64,000 nt of DNA from the NCBI GenBank assembly GCA_026002855.1, contig BPGD01000001.1:62001-126000 (forward strand), written 5' to 3'. Positions 36,115-45,620 of this stretch are shown here, piece after piece. Source of the stretch: Bryobacteraceae bacterium (GTDB lineage Bacteria; Acidobacteriota; Terriglobia; Bryobacterales; Bryobacteraceae). Each line of letters starts with the position of its first letter. Within the stretch, counting starts at the first letter, position 1. Below the pieces are notes generated by a model. It was not told the origin of the DNA. It saw only the letters and a program-made list of their open reading frames with translations, and searched no databases. A program made the position numbers and the translations under genes.

Positions 36115-37290
36115 TCAGCCCTCCTTCACCACCTGATTGCCGAGCATCGAGCCGAAAAGGATTTCCTTCACCGTGCCGTTCAGGCTGTTCAGGATGCGGT
36201 CTTTCAGGTCCAGATAACGCTGGGTTCCGGCGAAAAGGTCCTGCACAATATCGCGCATCCGCGCCGAATGCCGCATCAATTCAATCATTCTGGCAGGAAC
36301 GCTTGAAAAAAGAATTTCCTGGAGGAAAAACCGCTTGGCCAGCCCGGCCCCGAAGACCAGGTCTTCCAGAAATTCCCCGTGGAGCAGCGCCTCGTAGGCG
36401 GTGTGCCGGCGCTCGGGCTCGAGCCGGTCCTGGAGGATCGCCTGCGCGGCCAGGTCGCCCGAACGGATGGCGTAGTAGAGCCCTTCGCCGGTGACGGGAT
36501 CGACGAGTCCGGCGGCGTCGCCGGCGGCCACCCAGTGCGGCCCGCTGATGCGGTTCGAGCGCCACGAAGGGCGCTCGAGGGCGGGAATCAGGTGGGCGTA
36601 GAACCGGGCTCCGGCCCGCGAAATTCCGTGTTCGTCCATGTAACGGTGCAGCAGCTCGCGCGCCTTCTGCGAGGGCACGCCCTTGCCGCAGATGCCGACC
36701 GAAAGATGGTCGCAGCGCGGAAAGACCCAGACGTAGCCCTCGAAATTCGGGAAAAACTGGATGTCGACGCGCGGCTGCGTGCCGGGCACGTAATAGCCGA
36801 GAGCGCACATCGTGTCGCCGGGCTTCCACTCGGTGCCGAGGTGCCGAAGGGTGTTGCGCGCGCCGGTGGCCAGCACCAGGTAATCGGCCTCGAGCGTCCC
36901 GCTCTTTGTGCGAATGCGCCAGCCGCGGTCGCGCGGCTCGGCGTCGAGGACGCGTTCGCGTTCGATGGCGGCTCCGGCGCGCGCCGCGCGGTCGAGCAGC
37001 ATCTGATTCAGGTCGCGGCGCGAGTATATGAGCAGGGGGCGCCGCAGGCGCATGGTGACGCTGCCGCCGCGCGGCTCGGACAGGCGGGTCTCCACCACCT
37101 GCTTTTTCGGGACCTCATTGTCGAGGAGAAACGGATACTGGCGGTAGGCCTTGTAAGTAATGCCGCCGCCGCAGGGCTTTTCCCAGGCGAGCTTTTCATC
37201 GAACAGGACCGTGCGCACGCCTGCCGCAGCGAGCCCCGCCGCGGCCATGGCGCCGGCCGGCCCGCCACCCAGCACCGCCACGCGCTTCAC
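36115..37290 (-). CDS. Geranylgeranyl reductase family flavoprotein
   Basis: 391 residues from a GTG at 37290. The FAD-binding dinucleotide fold [18 protein letters not shown] is at the N-terminus, [11 protein letters not shown] and [14 protein letters not shown] follow, and [26 protein letters not shown] is the second FAD motif. Members reduce isoprenoid chains of quinones or lipids; in organisms without chlorophyll the substrate is often unknown. The start overlaps the stop of the lipoprotein gene (GTGA). An operon with hemL is a known pairing in some genomes, but the functional link is unclear. Confidence 0.88.
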   Translation of the reverse strand: MKRVAVLGGGPAGAMAAAGLAAAGVRTVLFDEKLAWEKPCGGGITYKAYRQYPFLLDNEVPKKQVVETRLSEPRGGSVTMRLRRPLLIYSRRDLNQMLLDRAARAGAAIERERVLDAEPRDRGWRIRTKSGTLEADYLVLATGARNTLRHLGTEWKPGDTMCALGYYVPGTQPRVDIQFFPNFEGYVWVFPRCDHLSVGICGKGVPSQKARELLHRYMDEHGISRAGARFYAHLIPALERPSWRSNRISGPHWVAAGDAAGLVDPVTGEGLYYAIRSGDLAAQAILQDRLEPERRHTAYEALLHGEFLEDLVFGAGLAKRFFLQEILFSSVPARMIELMRHSARMRDIVQDLFAGTQRYLDLKDRILNSLNGTVKEILFGSMLGNQVVKEG

Positions 37291-37688
37291 TGTTTCCGCT
37301 CCGCGCCGCCCACCGGCGGGTGGCCAGGAGGGAGCGCGCCCTCCGGTTGCTTCGGCTCGCCGCCCGATGGCGGCATCATGCCGTGGCCCATGCCCGAATC
37401 CATCTTTTTCTTCACCACCCACTCATTGCCCTTGCGCTCCAGGGTGTAGCGCATCGACATGCCGCTCATCGCCCCTCCGCCCCTGGGCTTGAAGCCGACC
37501 ACGGCGTCCGCCTCGTTGTCGCGGAATGTCACGCTGGTCACTTCAATATCCATGGATGCCAGATTCAGGCCGGAGTTCTTTGAAAGATGTTTGATGATTC
37601 CCTCGCGGACGGCCTCGTTCGTCTGGATGTTCTTTGAGCAGCCGGCCAGCAGGGCCAGCGCAAGGGCGAGTGTGCACCGGGCAGTCAT
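37287..37688 (-). CDS. Putative lipoprotein
   Basis: 133 residues from an ATG at 37688 with a lipobox LALALALLAGCS (Cys about residue 17), so it should be anchored to a membrane by lipid. The mature part has GIIKHLSKNSGLNLASMDIE and TSVTFRDNEADAVVGFKPRG, and a Pro/Gly-rich, His-containing C-terminal tail (GMGHGMMPPSGGEPKQPEG). No domain recognised. First gene of the operon with the flavoprotein and hemL. A -10-like TATAAT lies seven bases before the ATG. Confidence 0.78.
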   Translation of the reverse strand: MTARCTLALALALLAGCSKNIQTNEAVREGIIKHLSKNSGLNLASMDIEVTSVTFRDNEADAVVGFKPRGGGAMSGMSMRYTLERKGNEWVVKKKMDSGMGHGMMPPSGGEPKQPEGALPPGHPPVGGAERKQ

Positions 37689-37695
37689 CACAACG

Positions 37696-37725
37696 ATTAT
37701 AGCGGCCCGGCCGTTGCGGTAGACT
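37696..37725. promoter_or_regulatory. Divergent -10 elements (lipoprotein and DUF1080 genes)
   Basis: Minus strand TATAAT (37701-37696) is seven bases from the lipoprotein ATG. Plus strand TAGACT (37720-37725) is six bases from the DUF1080 ATG at 37732. Both would make leaderless transcripts. Confidence 0.55.
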
Positions 37726-37731
37726 CTCCGC

Positions 37732-38661
37732 ATGCGGATGTTACGCAGATGGATCCCCGCCGCGCTGGCCGCCGCGGCCCTGATGGCTGCCCAGCCGGGC
37801 CCGTTCCTCGGCCGGTGGAACTTCAACATTCAGACGCCCGGAGGCCAGCGCGCCTGCTGGCTTGGCATCCAGGACCGCGACGGTACGCTCGAAGTCTGGT
37901 ACCAGCCCCCCGGCGGGAACGTGTATCCGTTAAAGGACGTGAACCTCGAGAGCGGAAAGCTGGTTCTGAATGTCTCGCCGGCGGGGCCGAACCGGCCTGC
38001 CGTCGTCTGGGAGCTGGAGCCGCGCGGCGGCCGGCTGGTCGGCCAGATGCGCAGGGGCGACAACGTGACACCGCTGGAAGGCAAGCGCGCGCCAGAACTG
38101 AAGCGCCCGGAACCGAAGGCCTGGAGCGAACCGCGGCCGCTGTTCAACGGGCGCGACCTCAGCGGCTGGGAGCCCGCCGGAAATCCGGCCAGCAACCACT
38201 GGAGGGCGGTCGACGGCGAGCTCGTCAATGAAAAGCTGGGATCGAACCTGAAAACCACGGAGAAATTCGACGATTTCCAGGTGCATTTCGAGGTGCTGAT
38301 GCCGAAAGGCACGAACAGCGGGTTTTATCTGCGCGGGCGATATGAGCTCCAACTGGAAAATGACGAGGAAATTCACAGTCCGCCCAACCGCCGAATGGGC
38401 TCCATTTACGGCCGCATCGCCCCGAAACCCGCGCCGGCGAACCGGCCGGGCCAGTGGGACGTCTTCGACGTGACCCTGGTCGGCCGCACCGTCACCGTGG
38501 TGCAGAACGGCGTGGTGACCATCGACCACGCGGAGATCGAAGGCATTACCGGCGGCGCGCTGGATGCCGACGAGGAGCTTCCCGGCCCGTTCCTCATCCA
38601 GGGCGACCATGCGGGCGGCGTGCGCTTCCGCAACATCACCGTGCGCGTGCCGAAACAGTAG
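37732..38661 (+). CDS. DUF1080 (3-keto-disaccharide hydrolase-like) exported protein
   Basis: 309 residues with a signal peptide (RRWIPAALAAAALMAAQ). Residues about 25-105 form a small beta domain (GRWNFNIQTPGG, VWELEPRGGRLVGQM). The DUF1080 concanavalin-like domain follows from about residue 135: LFNGRDLSGWEPAG, FDDFQVHFEVLMPKGTNSGF, YLRGRYELQLEND and GQWDVFDVTLVGRTVTVVQNG. Some DUF1080 proteins act as 3-keto-glycoside hydrolases; others only bind sugars. Confidence 0.9.
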   Translation: MRMLRRWIPAALAAAALMAAQPGPFLGRWNFNIQTPGGQRACWLGIQDRDGTLEVWYQPPGGNVYPLKDVNLESGKLVLNVSPAGPNRPAVVWELEPRGGRLVGQMRRGDNVTPLEGKRAPELKRPEPKAWSEPRPLFNGRDLSGWEPAGNPASNHWRAVDGELVNEKLGSNLKTTEKFDDFQVHFEVLMPKGTNSGFYLRGRYELQLENDEEIHSPPNRRMGSIYGRIAPKPAPANRPGQWDVFDVTLVGRTVTVVQNGVVTIDHAEIEGITGGALDADEELPGPFLIQGDHAGGVRFRNITVRVPKQ

Positions 38662-38668
38662 CGCGCGC

Positions 38669-38674
38669 TATGCT
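38669..38674 (+). promoter_or_regulatory. -10-like TATGCT, six bases before the class V aminotransferase
   Basis: TATGCT, then GAAGGC, then the ATG at 38681. The spacing fits a leaderless transcript, although GAAGG could also serve as a weak ribosome binding site on a longer transcript. Confidence 0.4.
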
Positions 38675-38680
38675 GAAGGC

Positions 38681-39931
38681 ATGAACCGAAGGGACGCCCT
38701 TGCGCTGTCGCTGTTCGGCGTGACTGCCCGGGGCCTGGCGGCCGACGTCCGGCCGCTGCCGGATCCGGCGCTGCTCGAAAAGGACGCCGAAAAGTACTGG
38801 CTCCAGGTGCGCCGCGAGCAGTTTCTGTTGCCCGGCTGGCGCGCTTTCCTCAACAACGGCAGCCTCGGCGTGGCCCCGCGGCCGGTTGTGCGCGCCGTCA
38901 CCGAATATCTGGAAACGGCGGCGGCGCTGATCCACGACGAATACCCGCGCTGGGGCTACGAGGACCTGGATGCCGAACGCGCCGAAATGGCGGCGTTTGT
39001 CGGGTGCAGGAAGGAAGAACTGGCCTTCACCCATTGCGCCACCGACTCGATGAACGTCATCGCTCACGGTATCGACCTCAAGGCGGGCGACGAGGTGCTG
39101 CTGACCGACCACGAGCACCCGAGCGGCATCGCCCCGTGGATGCTGCGTGCGCAGCGCCACGGCATCACCGTGCGCGAGGTGAAGCTCCCCCATCCGCCGC
39201 AGAGCCCCGAACAATGGGCTGACATCCTGATTTCGTCCATTGGCCCGCGCACGCGCGTGTTGAGCTTCTCCGGCATTCTCAGCCCCACCGGCGTGCTGAT
39301 GCCGGTGCGCGAGATCTGCCGCGCCGCCCGGGCCAAGGGCGTGCTCACCGTGGTCGACGGGGCGCACATGAATGGCCAGGTGCCGCTGCGGCTCGCCGAG
39401 CTGGAATGCGATTACTTCGCCGGCAGCCCGCACAAGTGGATGTTCGCGCCCGCCGGCTGCGGGCTGCTCTATGTCCGCGAGGAGCACCTCGACCGCCACT
39501 GGCCGCTCGTCGTCACCGGCGACTGGGACCGGAAGGACCTGAAGGCGGCGCGCTTCATGAAGATCGGCACCAACAACCGCGCCATCATCGCCGGCATGAT
39601 GGCGGGCAAGCGGTTTCTCGAATCTCTCGGGCCGGAAAAGGTCTATGCACGCATCCACGAGCTGGCCCGGCGCGTGTACGCGATGGCGAAACAGCGGCCG
39701 TACCTGAAGCTGCTCACTCCAGAGGACGACCGCATGTACGGTGCGCTGGTGACGATGACGTTTCCTGAAAATTTCCGCTTCGACGAGCTCTGGCGCAAGG
39801 CGCGCGAGCGCCGCATCTGGCTGTATGGAGGGCAGCGGCTGCGCATCTCGACGCCCATCCATCTGCGCATGTCGGACATCGAGGCCGCGTTCGAGCTCTT
39901 TGACGAAGTGGCCGGCTACAGGGCGGCATGA
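38681..39931 (+). CDS. Class V aminotransferase, exported (isopenicillin-N epimerase-like)
   Basis: 416 residues from the ATG at 38681. NRRDALALSLFGVTARGLAA is a Tat-like signal, so this PLP enzyme is probably exported with its cofactor bound. Signatures are FLNNGSLGVAPRPVV, AFTHCATDSMNVIAHGIDL, LLTDHEHPSG, LTVVDGAHMNGQVPL and the PLP lysine in YFAGSPHKWMFAPAGCG (about residue 255). Family members include cysteine desulfurases, isopenicillin-N epimerase and ergothioneine-pathway lyases. The substrate is not readable. Next gene overlaps by four bases. Confidence 0.88.
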   Translation: MNRRDALALSLFGVTARGLAADVRPLPDPALLEKDAEKYWLQVRREQFLLPGWRAFLNNGSLGVAPRPVVRAVTEYLETAAALIHDEYPRWGYEDLDAERAEMAAFVGCRKEELAFTHCATDSMNVIAHGIDLKAGDEVLLTDHEHPSGIAPWMLRAQRHGITVREVKLPHPPQSPEQWADILISSIGPRTRVLSFSGILSPTGVLMPVREICRAARAKGVLTVVDGAHMNGQVPLRLAELECDYFAGSPHKWMFAPAGCGLLYVREEHLDRHWPLVVTGDWDRKDLKAARFMKIGTNNRAIIAGMMAGKRFLESLGPEKVYARIHELARRVYAMAKQRPYLKLLTPEDDRMYGALVTMTFPENFRFDELWRKARERRIWLYGGQRLRISTPIHLRMSDIEAAFELFDEVAGYRAA

Positions 39932-40389
39932 AAGACCCGCTTGCCGAGGCCGCGCTGCTGCTGGACTCGCAGCGCGCGATGGTGCTCAGCGTGGCCACCG
40001 CGGAAGGAGGCAGCCACGCCGCGCCCGTCTACTACGTGCGCGGCGAAGGATTTGCGCTGTACTGGCTTTCTTCGCCGGAGAGCCTGCACAGCCGCGAGGT
40101 CGCGCGCACGGGCGCGGCCGCGGCCGCCGTGTTCCGGCCCTCGCGGCGCTGGACCGACCTGCGCGGCATCCAGATGCGCGGCCGGGCCGCCCGCGTGCGG
40201 AAAAGCGGCGCGATCATCGCAAAATACAGGGAGAAATTCAAGCTGGGCCGCGAGCTGGACGCCGTCATCGCACGCAGCTCGCTTTATGTGCTTGAGCCCG
40301 TCTGGATGCGGTTCATCGATAACCGCCGGGGGTTCGGCTGGAATATGGAGTGGGAATTTTCCGAGGACCAGCAGAGAAATAAAAAATGA
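39928..40389 (+). CDS. Pyridoxamine 5'-phosphate oxidase-like FMN/F420-binding protein
   Basis: 153 residues with a split-barrel fold: MVLSVATAEGGSHAAPVYYV, LYWLSSPESLHSREVA, RWTDLRGIQMRGRAARV and the C-terminal YVLEPVWMRFIDNRRGFGW. This group binds flavin, F420 or haem and is often a small reductase. It overlaps the upstream aminotransferase (ATGA) and the downstream M28 peptidase (ATGA), so the three are translationally coupled. Substrate unknown. Confidence 0.82.
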   Translation: MKDPLAEAALLLDSQRAMVLSVATAEGGSHAAPVYYVRGEGFALYWLSSPESLHSREVARTGAAAAAVFRPSRRWTDLRGIQMRGRAARVRKSGAIIAKYREKFKLGRELDAVIARSSLYVLEPVWMRFIDNRRGFGWNMEWEFSEDQQRNKK

Positions 40390-41846
40390 AATTTCGTTGG
40401 ATCGCTGTTGTATCTCTTGCCTCCTTTGCCACATATGCGGCGCTGACGCCCGCCGAGTCGCGACTGCTGGACCCAATCACCGCCGACCTGCTGCGGGCGC
40501 ACGTTTCCTTTCTGGCCGCCGACGCGCTCGAAGGGCGCGATACACCCTCGCGCGGCCTGGATGCGGCCGCTGAATACATCGCCAGCCAGTTCCGCCGGCT
40601 CGGGCTGAAGCCCGCCGCCGGCGCGAGTTACTTCCAGACGGCGGCCATGGACGCGGTGCGTCAGCCGATGGAAGGCTTCCGGCTGGAGCTTGCCTGGAGC
40701 GGAGGGCGCTACACGGCCGACGCCGGCCGCGCCGCGGTGATGACCGGCCAGGCGCTGGAGCTCGAGGCGGCCCCGGCGGTGCGCGTCGTCTGGCACTCGA
40801 CGGAAGATCCGCTGCCGCCGCGCGAGGCCGTTGCGGGCAAGGCCGTGCTGCTGAGCGCTCCGGCGCGCGGCGCCGGCTGGGCGGAGAAGCGCCGGCAGCT
40901 CCTGGCGCTGGGCCCGGCGCTGCTGATCGCACCCGGGCCGACCTTCCGGCCGCGCACGCTGCTCGAAGAGAGACAGGCGCCGGGCGCCGCGCAGACTCCG
41001 GTGGTATTCATTTCAGATGCCGGATTTGCGGCAGCGGTGGAAGCCATCGACGGGCCGGTCACCGCCACGGTGCGGATTCCCGCGCCCGAGCGCCAGCCGG
41101 TGGAGCTGAAAAACGTTGCCGCCGTGCTCGAGGGCGGCGATCCGGAACTGAGCCGTGAATATATCCTGCTGACGGCCCATTATGACCACGTGGGCGTGCG
41201 CGAAAGCGGCGAAGGCGACCGCATCTTCAACGGCGCCAATGACAACGCCAGCGGCACGGCCACCGTGCTCGCACTGGCCGAGGCCTTTGCGCGCCAGCCG
41301 GAGCGGCCCCGGCGCACGCTGGTCTTCCTGCTCTATTTTGGCGAGGAAAAGGGTCTGGTTGGCTCGCGCTATTACGCCCGGCACCCGCTGTTTCCGCTTG
41401 AGCGCACGGTGGCCAACCTGAATTTCGAACAGATGGGCCGCACCGACGACAACGCGGGTTCGCGCGCCGGCAGGCTCACCGCGTCAGGCTTCGACTACAC
41501 GACGCTGGGCGAGTTGCTGACGCAGGCCGGCCAGGAGACGGGCGTCGATGCCGGCAAGGACGGCGCCAACAGCGACTCCTTTTTCGCCCGCAGCGACAAC
41601 CAGGCGCTCGCCGACGCGGGCGTGCCCGCCATCACCGTGACGGTGGCGTGGACCTTCCCGGACTATCACCGCCCCGGCGATGAATGGGACAGGCTGGACT
41701 ACGCCAACATGGAGCGGGCCGTCCGCACGTGTGCGCTGGCCGTGTGGCGGGCCGCCAATGCCGACAGTGCCCCGGCCTGGATCGAGAGCCACCCCAATGT
41801 GCGCCGCTTCGTGGAGGCGGCGCGCCGGCTCCACGCCTCCCGCTGA
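40386..41846 (+). CDS. M28 family zinc aminopeptidase, exported
   Basis: 486 residues with a signal peptide (MKFRWIAVVSLASFATYAAL). A protease-associated-type insert spans about residues 110-235. The M28 zinc ligands are in YILLTAHYDHVGV, GANDNASGTATVLAL, LYFGEEKGLVGSRYYA, NFEQMGRTDD and TFPDYHRPGDEWDRLDY. It removes N-terminal residues from peptides in the periplasm. Last gene of the coupled set that starts at 38681. Confidence 0.93.
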   Translation: MKFRWIAVVSLASFATYAALTPAESRLLDPITADLLRAHVSFLAADALEGRDTPSRGLDAAAEYIASQFRRLGLKPAAGASYFQTAAMDAVRQPMEGFRLELAWSGGRYTADAGRAAVMTGQALELEAAPAVRVVWHSTEDPLPPREAVAGKAVLLSAPARGAGWAEKRRQLLALGPALLIAPGPTFRPRTLLEERQAPGAAQTPVVFISDAGFAAAVEAIDGPVTATVRIPAPERQPVELKNVAAVLEGGDPELSREYILLTAHYDHVGVRESGEGDRIFNGANDNASGTATVLALAEAFARQPERPRRTLVFLLYFGEEKGLVGSRYYARHPLFPLERTVANLNFEQMGRTDDNAGSRAGRLTASGFDYTTLGELLTQAGQETGVDAGKDGANSDSFFARSDNQALADAGVPAITVTVAWTFPDYHRPGDEWDRLDYANMERAVRTCALAVWRAANADSAPAWIESHPNVRRFVEAARRLHASR

Positions 41847-41872
41847 GCGGATGCTACGCTGGATTTTTCCGG

Positions 41873-44047
41873 ATGTCCACGCTTCGCTACACGACGCCGC
41901 ACGGCATCACCGTGACGCGCACCCGCAGCCGGATGCCCTACCGGCGCGGGCTGGACCGCATGCTCGAGGAACTGGACCGCCGCCGCGGCATTTATCTCTC
42001 ATCGGGATACGAGTACCCGGAGCGGTACTCGCGGTGGGACATCGCCAGCATCAACCCGCCGCTGGAGATCTGCGGCGCCGGCCGCGAGATCGAGTTCCGC
42101 CCGCTGAACCTGCGCGGGCAGATGCTGGCGGAAATGTTTTATCACGTGCTGCGCGGCCATCCCCACTGGGCATCCTTCGAGCGCCACGGGGGCCTCGTGC
42201 GCGGCCGGCTGAAGCCCATGGCCGCCTTCTTCCCGGAAGAGGAGCGTTCGCGCCAGCCGTCGTTTTTCTCGATCCTCCGCGCGCTGGTTGAAGAGTTCCG
42301 CCATCCGCGCGATACGCGGCTGGCGCTGGTGGGCGCTTTCGGCTACGACCTGCTGTTTCAGTTCGACCCGATCCACCTGCGGCTGCCGCGCACGGGCCAG
42401 AAAGACCTGCGGCTGTTCCTCTGCGACGACATCTGCTTCATGGACCGCAAGAAGGAGATCATCGAGCGGTTCGAATACGACTTCGACTTCGAGAGCCAGT
42501 CGACGCTCGGCCTGCCGCGCGACGGCGAAGACATCGCCCCCGCGCCCGCGGCCGCTCCGCCGGAAATCACAAGCGACCACACGCCGGAAGAGTACATGGC
42601 CAAGGTGGAGCGCGTGCGCGAGGGCATGAAGCGCGGCGACTACTACGAGGTGGTTCTGCGCCAGACCTTCTCGGCGGGCTTCGCCGGCAGCGTGGCCGGC
42701 CTGTTCCGCCGCATCCAGAAGGGCAGCCCGAGTCCGTACGAGTTCCTCCTTCAGTTTGGCGACGAGCAACTGGCCGGCGCCTCGCCGGAGATGTTCGTGC
42801 GCGTCGAAGGCCGCCGCGTGGAGACCTGCCCGATCTCCGGCACCGTGCGCCGGACGGGCGACCCGCTGCGCGACCACGATCTGATCCGCGAGCTGCTCAA
42901 CTCGCCCAAGGAGGAGAGCGAGCTCACCATGTGCACCGACGTCGACCGCAACGACAAATCGCGCGTCTGCAAACCTGGTTCGGTGCGCGTCATCGGCCGG
43001 CGGCTCATCGAGCGCTATGCCGGGCTGTTCCACACGGTGGATCACGTCGAGGGCGAGCTGGCCGAGGGCTACGATTCGCTCGACGCGTTTCTGTCGCACA
43101 TGTGGGCGGTCACTGTGATCGGCGCGCCGAAGAAGGCCGCCGCCCAGGCCATCGAGGATCTCGAGAAGGACGCGCGCGGCTGGTACGGCGGCGCCGTGGG
43201 CATGCTGTCGCTCCACGGCGACATCAACACCGGCATTCTCATCCGCACCGTCCATCTGAAGGACGGCCTCGCCCGGTACGGCGCCGGGGCCACCATCCTG
43301 TATGACTCCGACCCGGCGGCGGAAGAGCGGGAAACGAGGCTGAAGGCGACGGGCTTTTTCCGCTCGCTCGAGCAGGAGCCCGCGCGCGCCCGCGCCCCGC
43401 GGCGCCCGCTGCCCGGCCGCGGCATGCGCGTGCTGCTGGTGGACAATGACGACTGCTTCATCCAGACGCTGGCCAACTACGTCCGGCAGACCGGCGCGCA
43501 GGTGACGACCTACCGGGCCGGATTCCCGCTGGATCTCATTGAAACATTTCGGCCGGATTTTGTGCTGATCTCGCCCGGCCCCGGCCGCCCCGAAGATTTC
43601 GGCGTGCCCGAGGTAGTCCGCTACTGCGCCGCCCGCGGCGTTCCGGTCTTCGGCGTCTGCCTGGGCCTTCAGGGGGTGGTCGAGGCCTTCGGCGGCGAGC
43701 TCGGCGTGCTGCCCTATCCGATGCACGGCAAGCCCTCCCGCGTCCGGCACGACGGCCGCGGCGTCTTCGCCGGCCTGCCACAGGACATCAAGGTGGGCCG
43801 CTACCATTCGCTGTACGCCATTCGCGAGAAGCTCCCCGGCGAACTGGAAATCACTGCTGAAAGCGACGACGGCGTGATCATGGGCGTCCGCCACCGGACG
43901 CTTCCCGTGGAGGCGGTGCAGTTCCACCCGGAAAGCCTGCTTTCGCAGGACGGCGATCACGGGCTGAAAATGATCGAGAACGCGGTGAAGATGTTTCGCG
44001 TCCGGCGGCGGGAAATTCCTGCCGCGGCACAGGGAAATCCGGGATGA
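41873..44047 (+). CDS. trpE(G): Anthranilate synthase, fused TrpE-TrpG
   Basis: 724 residues from the ATG at 41873, close to the length of rhizobial TrpEG. The TrpE half has the chorismate site: GDYYEVVLRQTFSA, ETCPISGTVRRTGDPLRDHD, LTMCTDVDRNDKSRVCKPGS and VTVIGAPKKAAAQAIEDLE. The glutaminase half begins near residue 520 (MRVLLVDNDDCFIQTLANYV) and has FVLISPGPGRPEDFG, the nucleophile in FGVCLGLQGVVEAFGG and the His-Glu in VQFHPESLLS. It makes anthranilate from chorismate and glutamine, the first step of tryptophan synthesis. No other trp gene is adjacent. Phenazine PhzE has a similar fusion, but no phz genes are present. Confidence 0.93.
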   Translation: MSTLRYTTPHGITVTRTRSRMPYRRGLDRMLEELDRRRGIYLSSGYEYPERYSRWDIASINPPLEICGAGREIEFRPLNLRGQMLAEMFYHVLRGHPHWASFERHGGLVRGRLKPMAAFFPEEERSRQPSFFSILRALVEEFRHPRDTRLALVGAFGYDLLFQFDPIHLRLPRTGQKDLRLFLCDDICFMDRKKEIIERFEYDFDFESQSTLGLPRDGEDIAPAPAAAPPEITSDHTPEEYMAKVERVREGMKRGDYYEVVLRQTFSAGFAGSVAGLFRRIQKGSPSPYEFLLQFGDEQLAGASPEMFVRVEGRRVETCPISGTVRRTGDPLRDHDLIRELLNSPKEESELTMCTDVDRNDKSRVCKPGSVRVIGRRLIERYAGLFHTVDHVEGELAEGYDSLDAFLSHMWAVTVIGAPKKAAAQAIEDLEKDARGWYGGAVGMLSLHGDINTGILIRTVHLKDGLARYGAGATILYDSDPAAEERETRLKATGFFRSLEQEPARARAPRRPLPGRGMRVLLVDNDDCFIQTLANYVRQTGAQVTTYRAGFPLDLIETFRPDFVLISPGPGRPEDFGVPEVVRYCAARGVPVFGVCLGLQGVVEAFGGELGVLPYPMHGKPSRVRHDGRGVFAGLPQDIKVGRYHSLYAIREKLPGELEITAESDDGVIMGVRHRTLPVEAVQFHPESLLSQDGDHGLKMIENAVKMFRVRRREIPAAAQGNPG

Positions 44048-44151
44048 TTTCCGGGTCTTTTGCCTGGGGATTCGCGGGCAAGGCCCCGGGGTACTGGTAC
44101 CGGCAGGCCATTGCGCTTCCGGCGGAACGGAAGGAGACTGGATCCAGAGGC

Positions 44152-44268
44152 ATGTCGATTTCTGACGCCATTTACCTTCTGTTCCTGCTGATCTGCGCCT
44201 GGCTTGCCCTGAACTGGGACTCGGAGGGCGGCGGCGGCAAGCGGGCGCGGCTGCCGTTGCGCGGCTGA
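44152..44268 (+). CDS. 38-residue membrane protein upstream of hpnE
   Basis: MSISDAIYLLFLLICAWLAL followed by NWDSEGGGGKRARLPLRG: one transmembrane helix and a Gly/Arg tail. The stop is directly followed by the hpnE ATG at 44269, which suggests translational coupling. The frame is also open from an ATG at 44044 that overlaps the TrpEG stop (ATGA), giving 74 residues; I favour the short form because only that part looks protein-like. Function unknown. Confidence 0.5.
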   Translation: MSISDAIYLLFLLICAWLALNWDSEGGGGKRARLPLRG

Positions 44269-45585
44269 ATGGCGCGGATCGCCATTGCCGGCGGCGGCCT
44301 GGCGGGCCTGGCGGCCGGGGCTGCGCTGGCGCAGTCGGGACACGAGGCGACGGTGCTCGAGGCGCGCGCCTGGACCGGCGGCCGCGCCTCCTCCTGGCCG
44401 CTGCCGGGCGGCGATGAAGTCATCGATAATTGCCAGCATATTCTGCTGAAATGCTGCGTAAATCTTCTGGATTTTTATCGCCGAATCGGGGCGGAAAATG
44501 AGATTGAATTTTATCGCCGCTTTTATTATGTCGAGCCCGGCGGGCGTACCAGCGTTTTCAGCGCCGGCCTGCTGCCCGCCCCGCTCCATTTCAGCGGCAG
44601 CTTTGCCGGGCTGAAATTTCTCTCGGCCGGCGAGAAGCTGGCCGCGGCGCGGGCGCTGGCCGCGCTGCTGCGGGAATCCGGGCGGCGGCGCGACCTCGAC
44701 GCGATCACGATGCGCGCCTGGCTGGAGGAGAAGCGGCAGGGCGGGCGCCTCATCAGCCGCTTCTGGGCGCCGGTGCTGGTGAGCGCCATCAACGAAGAGC
44801 TCGACCGCATGGCCGCCGGCCACGGCTTTCAGGTCTTCCGGCTCGCATTTTTCGCGTCGAAGGACGGCTACCAGATGGGCGTCCCGCGCGTGCCTCTCGG
44901 CGAGCTGTACGGGGCGGGGCGCCTGCGACGGATCCATGGGCTGGACGTCCGGCTGAGAACCAAAGTGAACGCCGTCCGGATGGAAACGGACCGGGTGATG
45001 GCGCTCGAAACCGACGCCGGGCCGGTGGAAGCCGATGTCTTCATTCTGGCGCTGCCATTCCATGTGCTGCGCACGTTGCTGCCCGAGGCCGTGCCGGACT
45101 GGGACGCCTTCACGCACTCGCCCATTGCGGGCATCCACCTGTGGTTTGACCGCCCGGTGACGGAACTGCCCCATGCAGTGCTGCTCGATTCGCCTTTCCA
45201 GTGGCTGTTCAACAAGGGCGAAGGCCGCCAGGTGCAGCTTGTGGTGAGCGCCGCGCGCTTTCTGCTGGACTGGCCGCGCGAACGGGTGATTCAGGAAGCC
45301 GTGGCCGATCTGGCGAGGTATTTTCCGGCCGTTCTGAAAGCGCGTGTCGAAAAGGCGCACGTTGTCAAGGAAGTGCGCGCCACATTTTCCGCCGCGCCCG
45401 GTCTGGAGGCGAAACGGCCGCGGGCCGAGACGCGGTGGCGGAACCTGTTTCTGGCAGGCGACTGGACGCAGACGGGCTGGCCCTCGACGATGGAGGGCGC
45501 GGTGCGCAGCGGTTATCGCGCAGCCGAGGCCGCCTGCCGGCTGCTCGGCGAGCCGCGGCGGTTCCTGCTGCCGGACATCGGCTGA
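44269..45585 (+). CDS. hpnE: Hydroxysqualene dehydroxylase-like FAD enzyme
   Basis: 438 residues. FAD-binding IAIAGGGLAGLAAGAALAQS and VLEARAWTGGRASSW are at the N-terminus. DNCQHILLKCCVNLLDFYRR and LLPAPLHFSGSFAG match HpnE, the third enzyme in the HpnC-HpnD-HpnE route to squalene for hopanoids. The closing FLAGDWTQTGWPSTMEGAVRSG is the phytoene-desaturase/amine-oxidase FAD signature. hpnC, hpnD and a squalene-hopene cyclase are not in the window, so a related phytoene-desaturase-like role is an alternative. Confidence 0.82.
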   Translation: MARIAIAGGGLAGLAAGAALAQSGHEATVLEARAWTGGRASSWPLPGGDEVIDNCQHILLKCCVNLLDFYRRIGAENEIEFYRRFYYVEPGGRTSVFSAGLLPAPLHFSGSFAGLKFLSAGEKLAAARALAALLRESGRRRDLDAITMRAWLEEKRQGGRLISRFWAPVLVSAINEELDRMAAGHGFQVFRLAFFASKDGYQMGVPRVPLGELYGAGRLRRIHGLDVRLRTKVNAVRMETDRVMALETDAGPVEADVFILALPFHVLRTLLPEAVPDWDAFTHSPIAGIHLWFDRPVTELPHAVLLDSPFQWLFNKGEGRQVQLVVSAARFLLDWPRERVIQEAVADLARYFPAVLKARVEKAHVVKEVRATFSAAPGLEAKRPRAETRWRNLFLAGDWTQTGWPSTMEGAVRSGYRAAEAACRLLGEPRRFLLPDIG

Positions 45586-45608
45586 AGCCCTTGCGAAAGC
45601 GCCTGCCC

Positions 45609-45614
45609 TAGAAT
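45609..45614 (+). promoter_or_regulatory. -10-like TAGAAT upstream of the 45621 gene
   Basis: TAGAAT is followed by GGAGGT and the ATG at 45621. Either GGAGGT is the ribosome binding site of a readthrough transcript, or transcription starts at the ATG; both may operate. Confidence 0.4.
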
Positions 45615-45620
45615 GGAGGT

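Noticed and set aside
41999-43960. A 653-codon minus-strand frame
   Set aside because: Antisense to trpE(G), where the plus strand has complete catalytic motifs.
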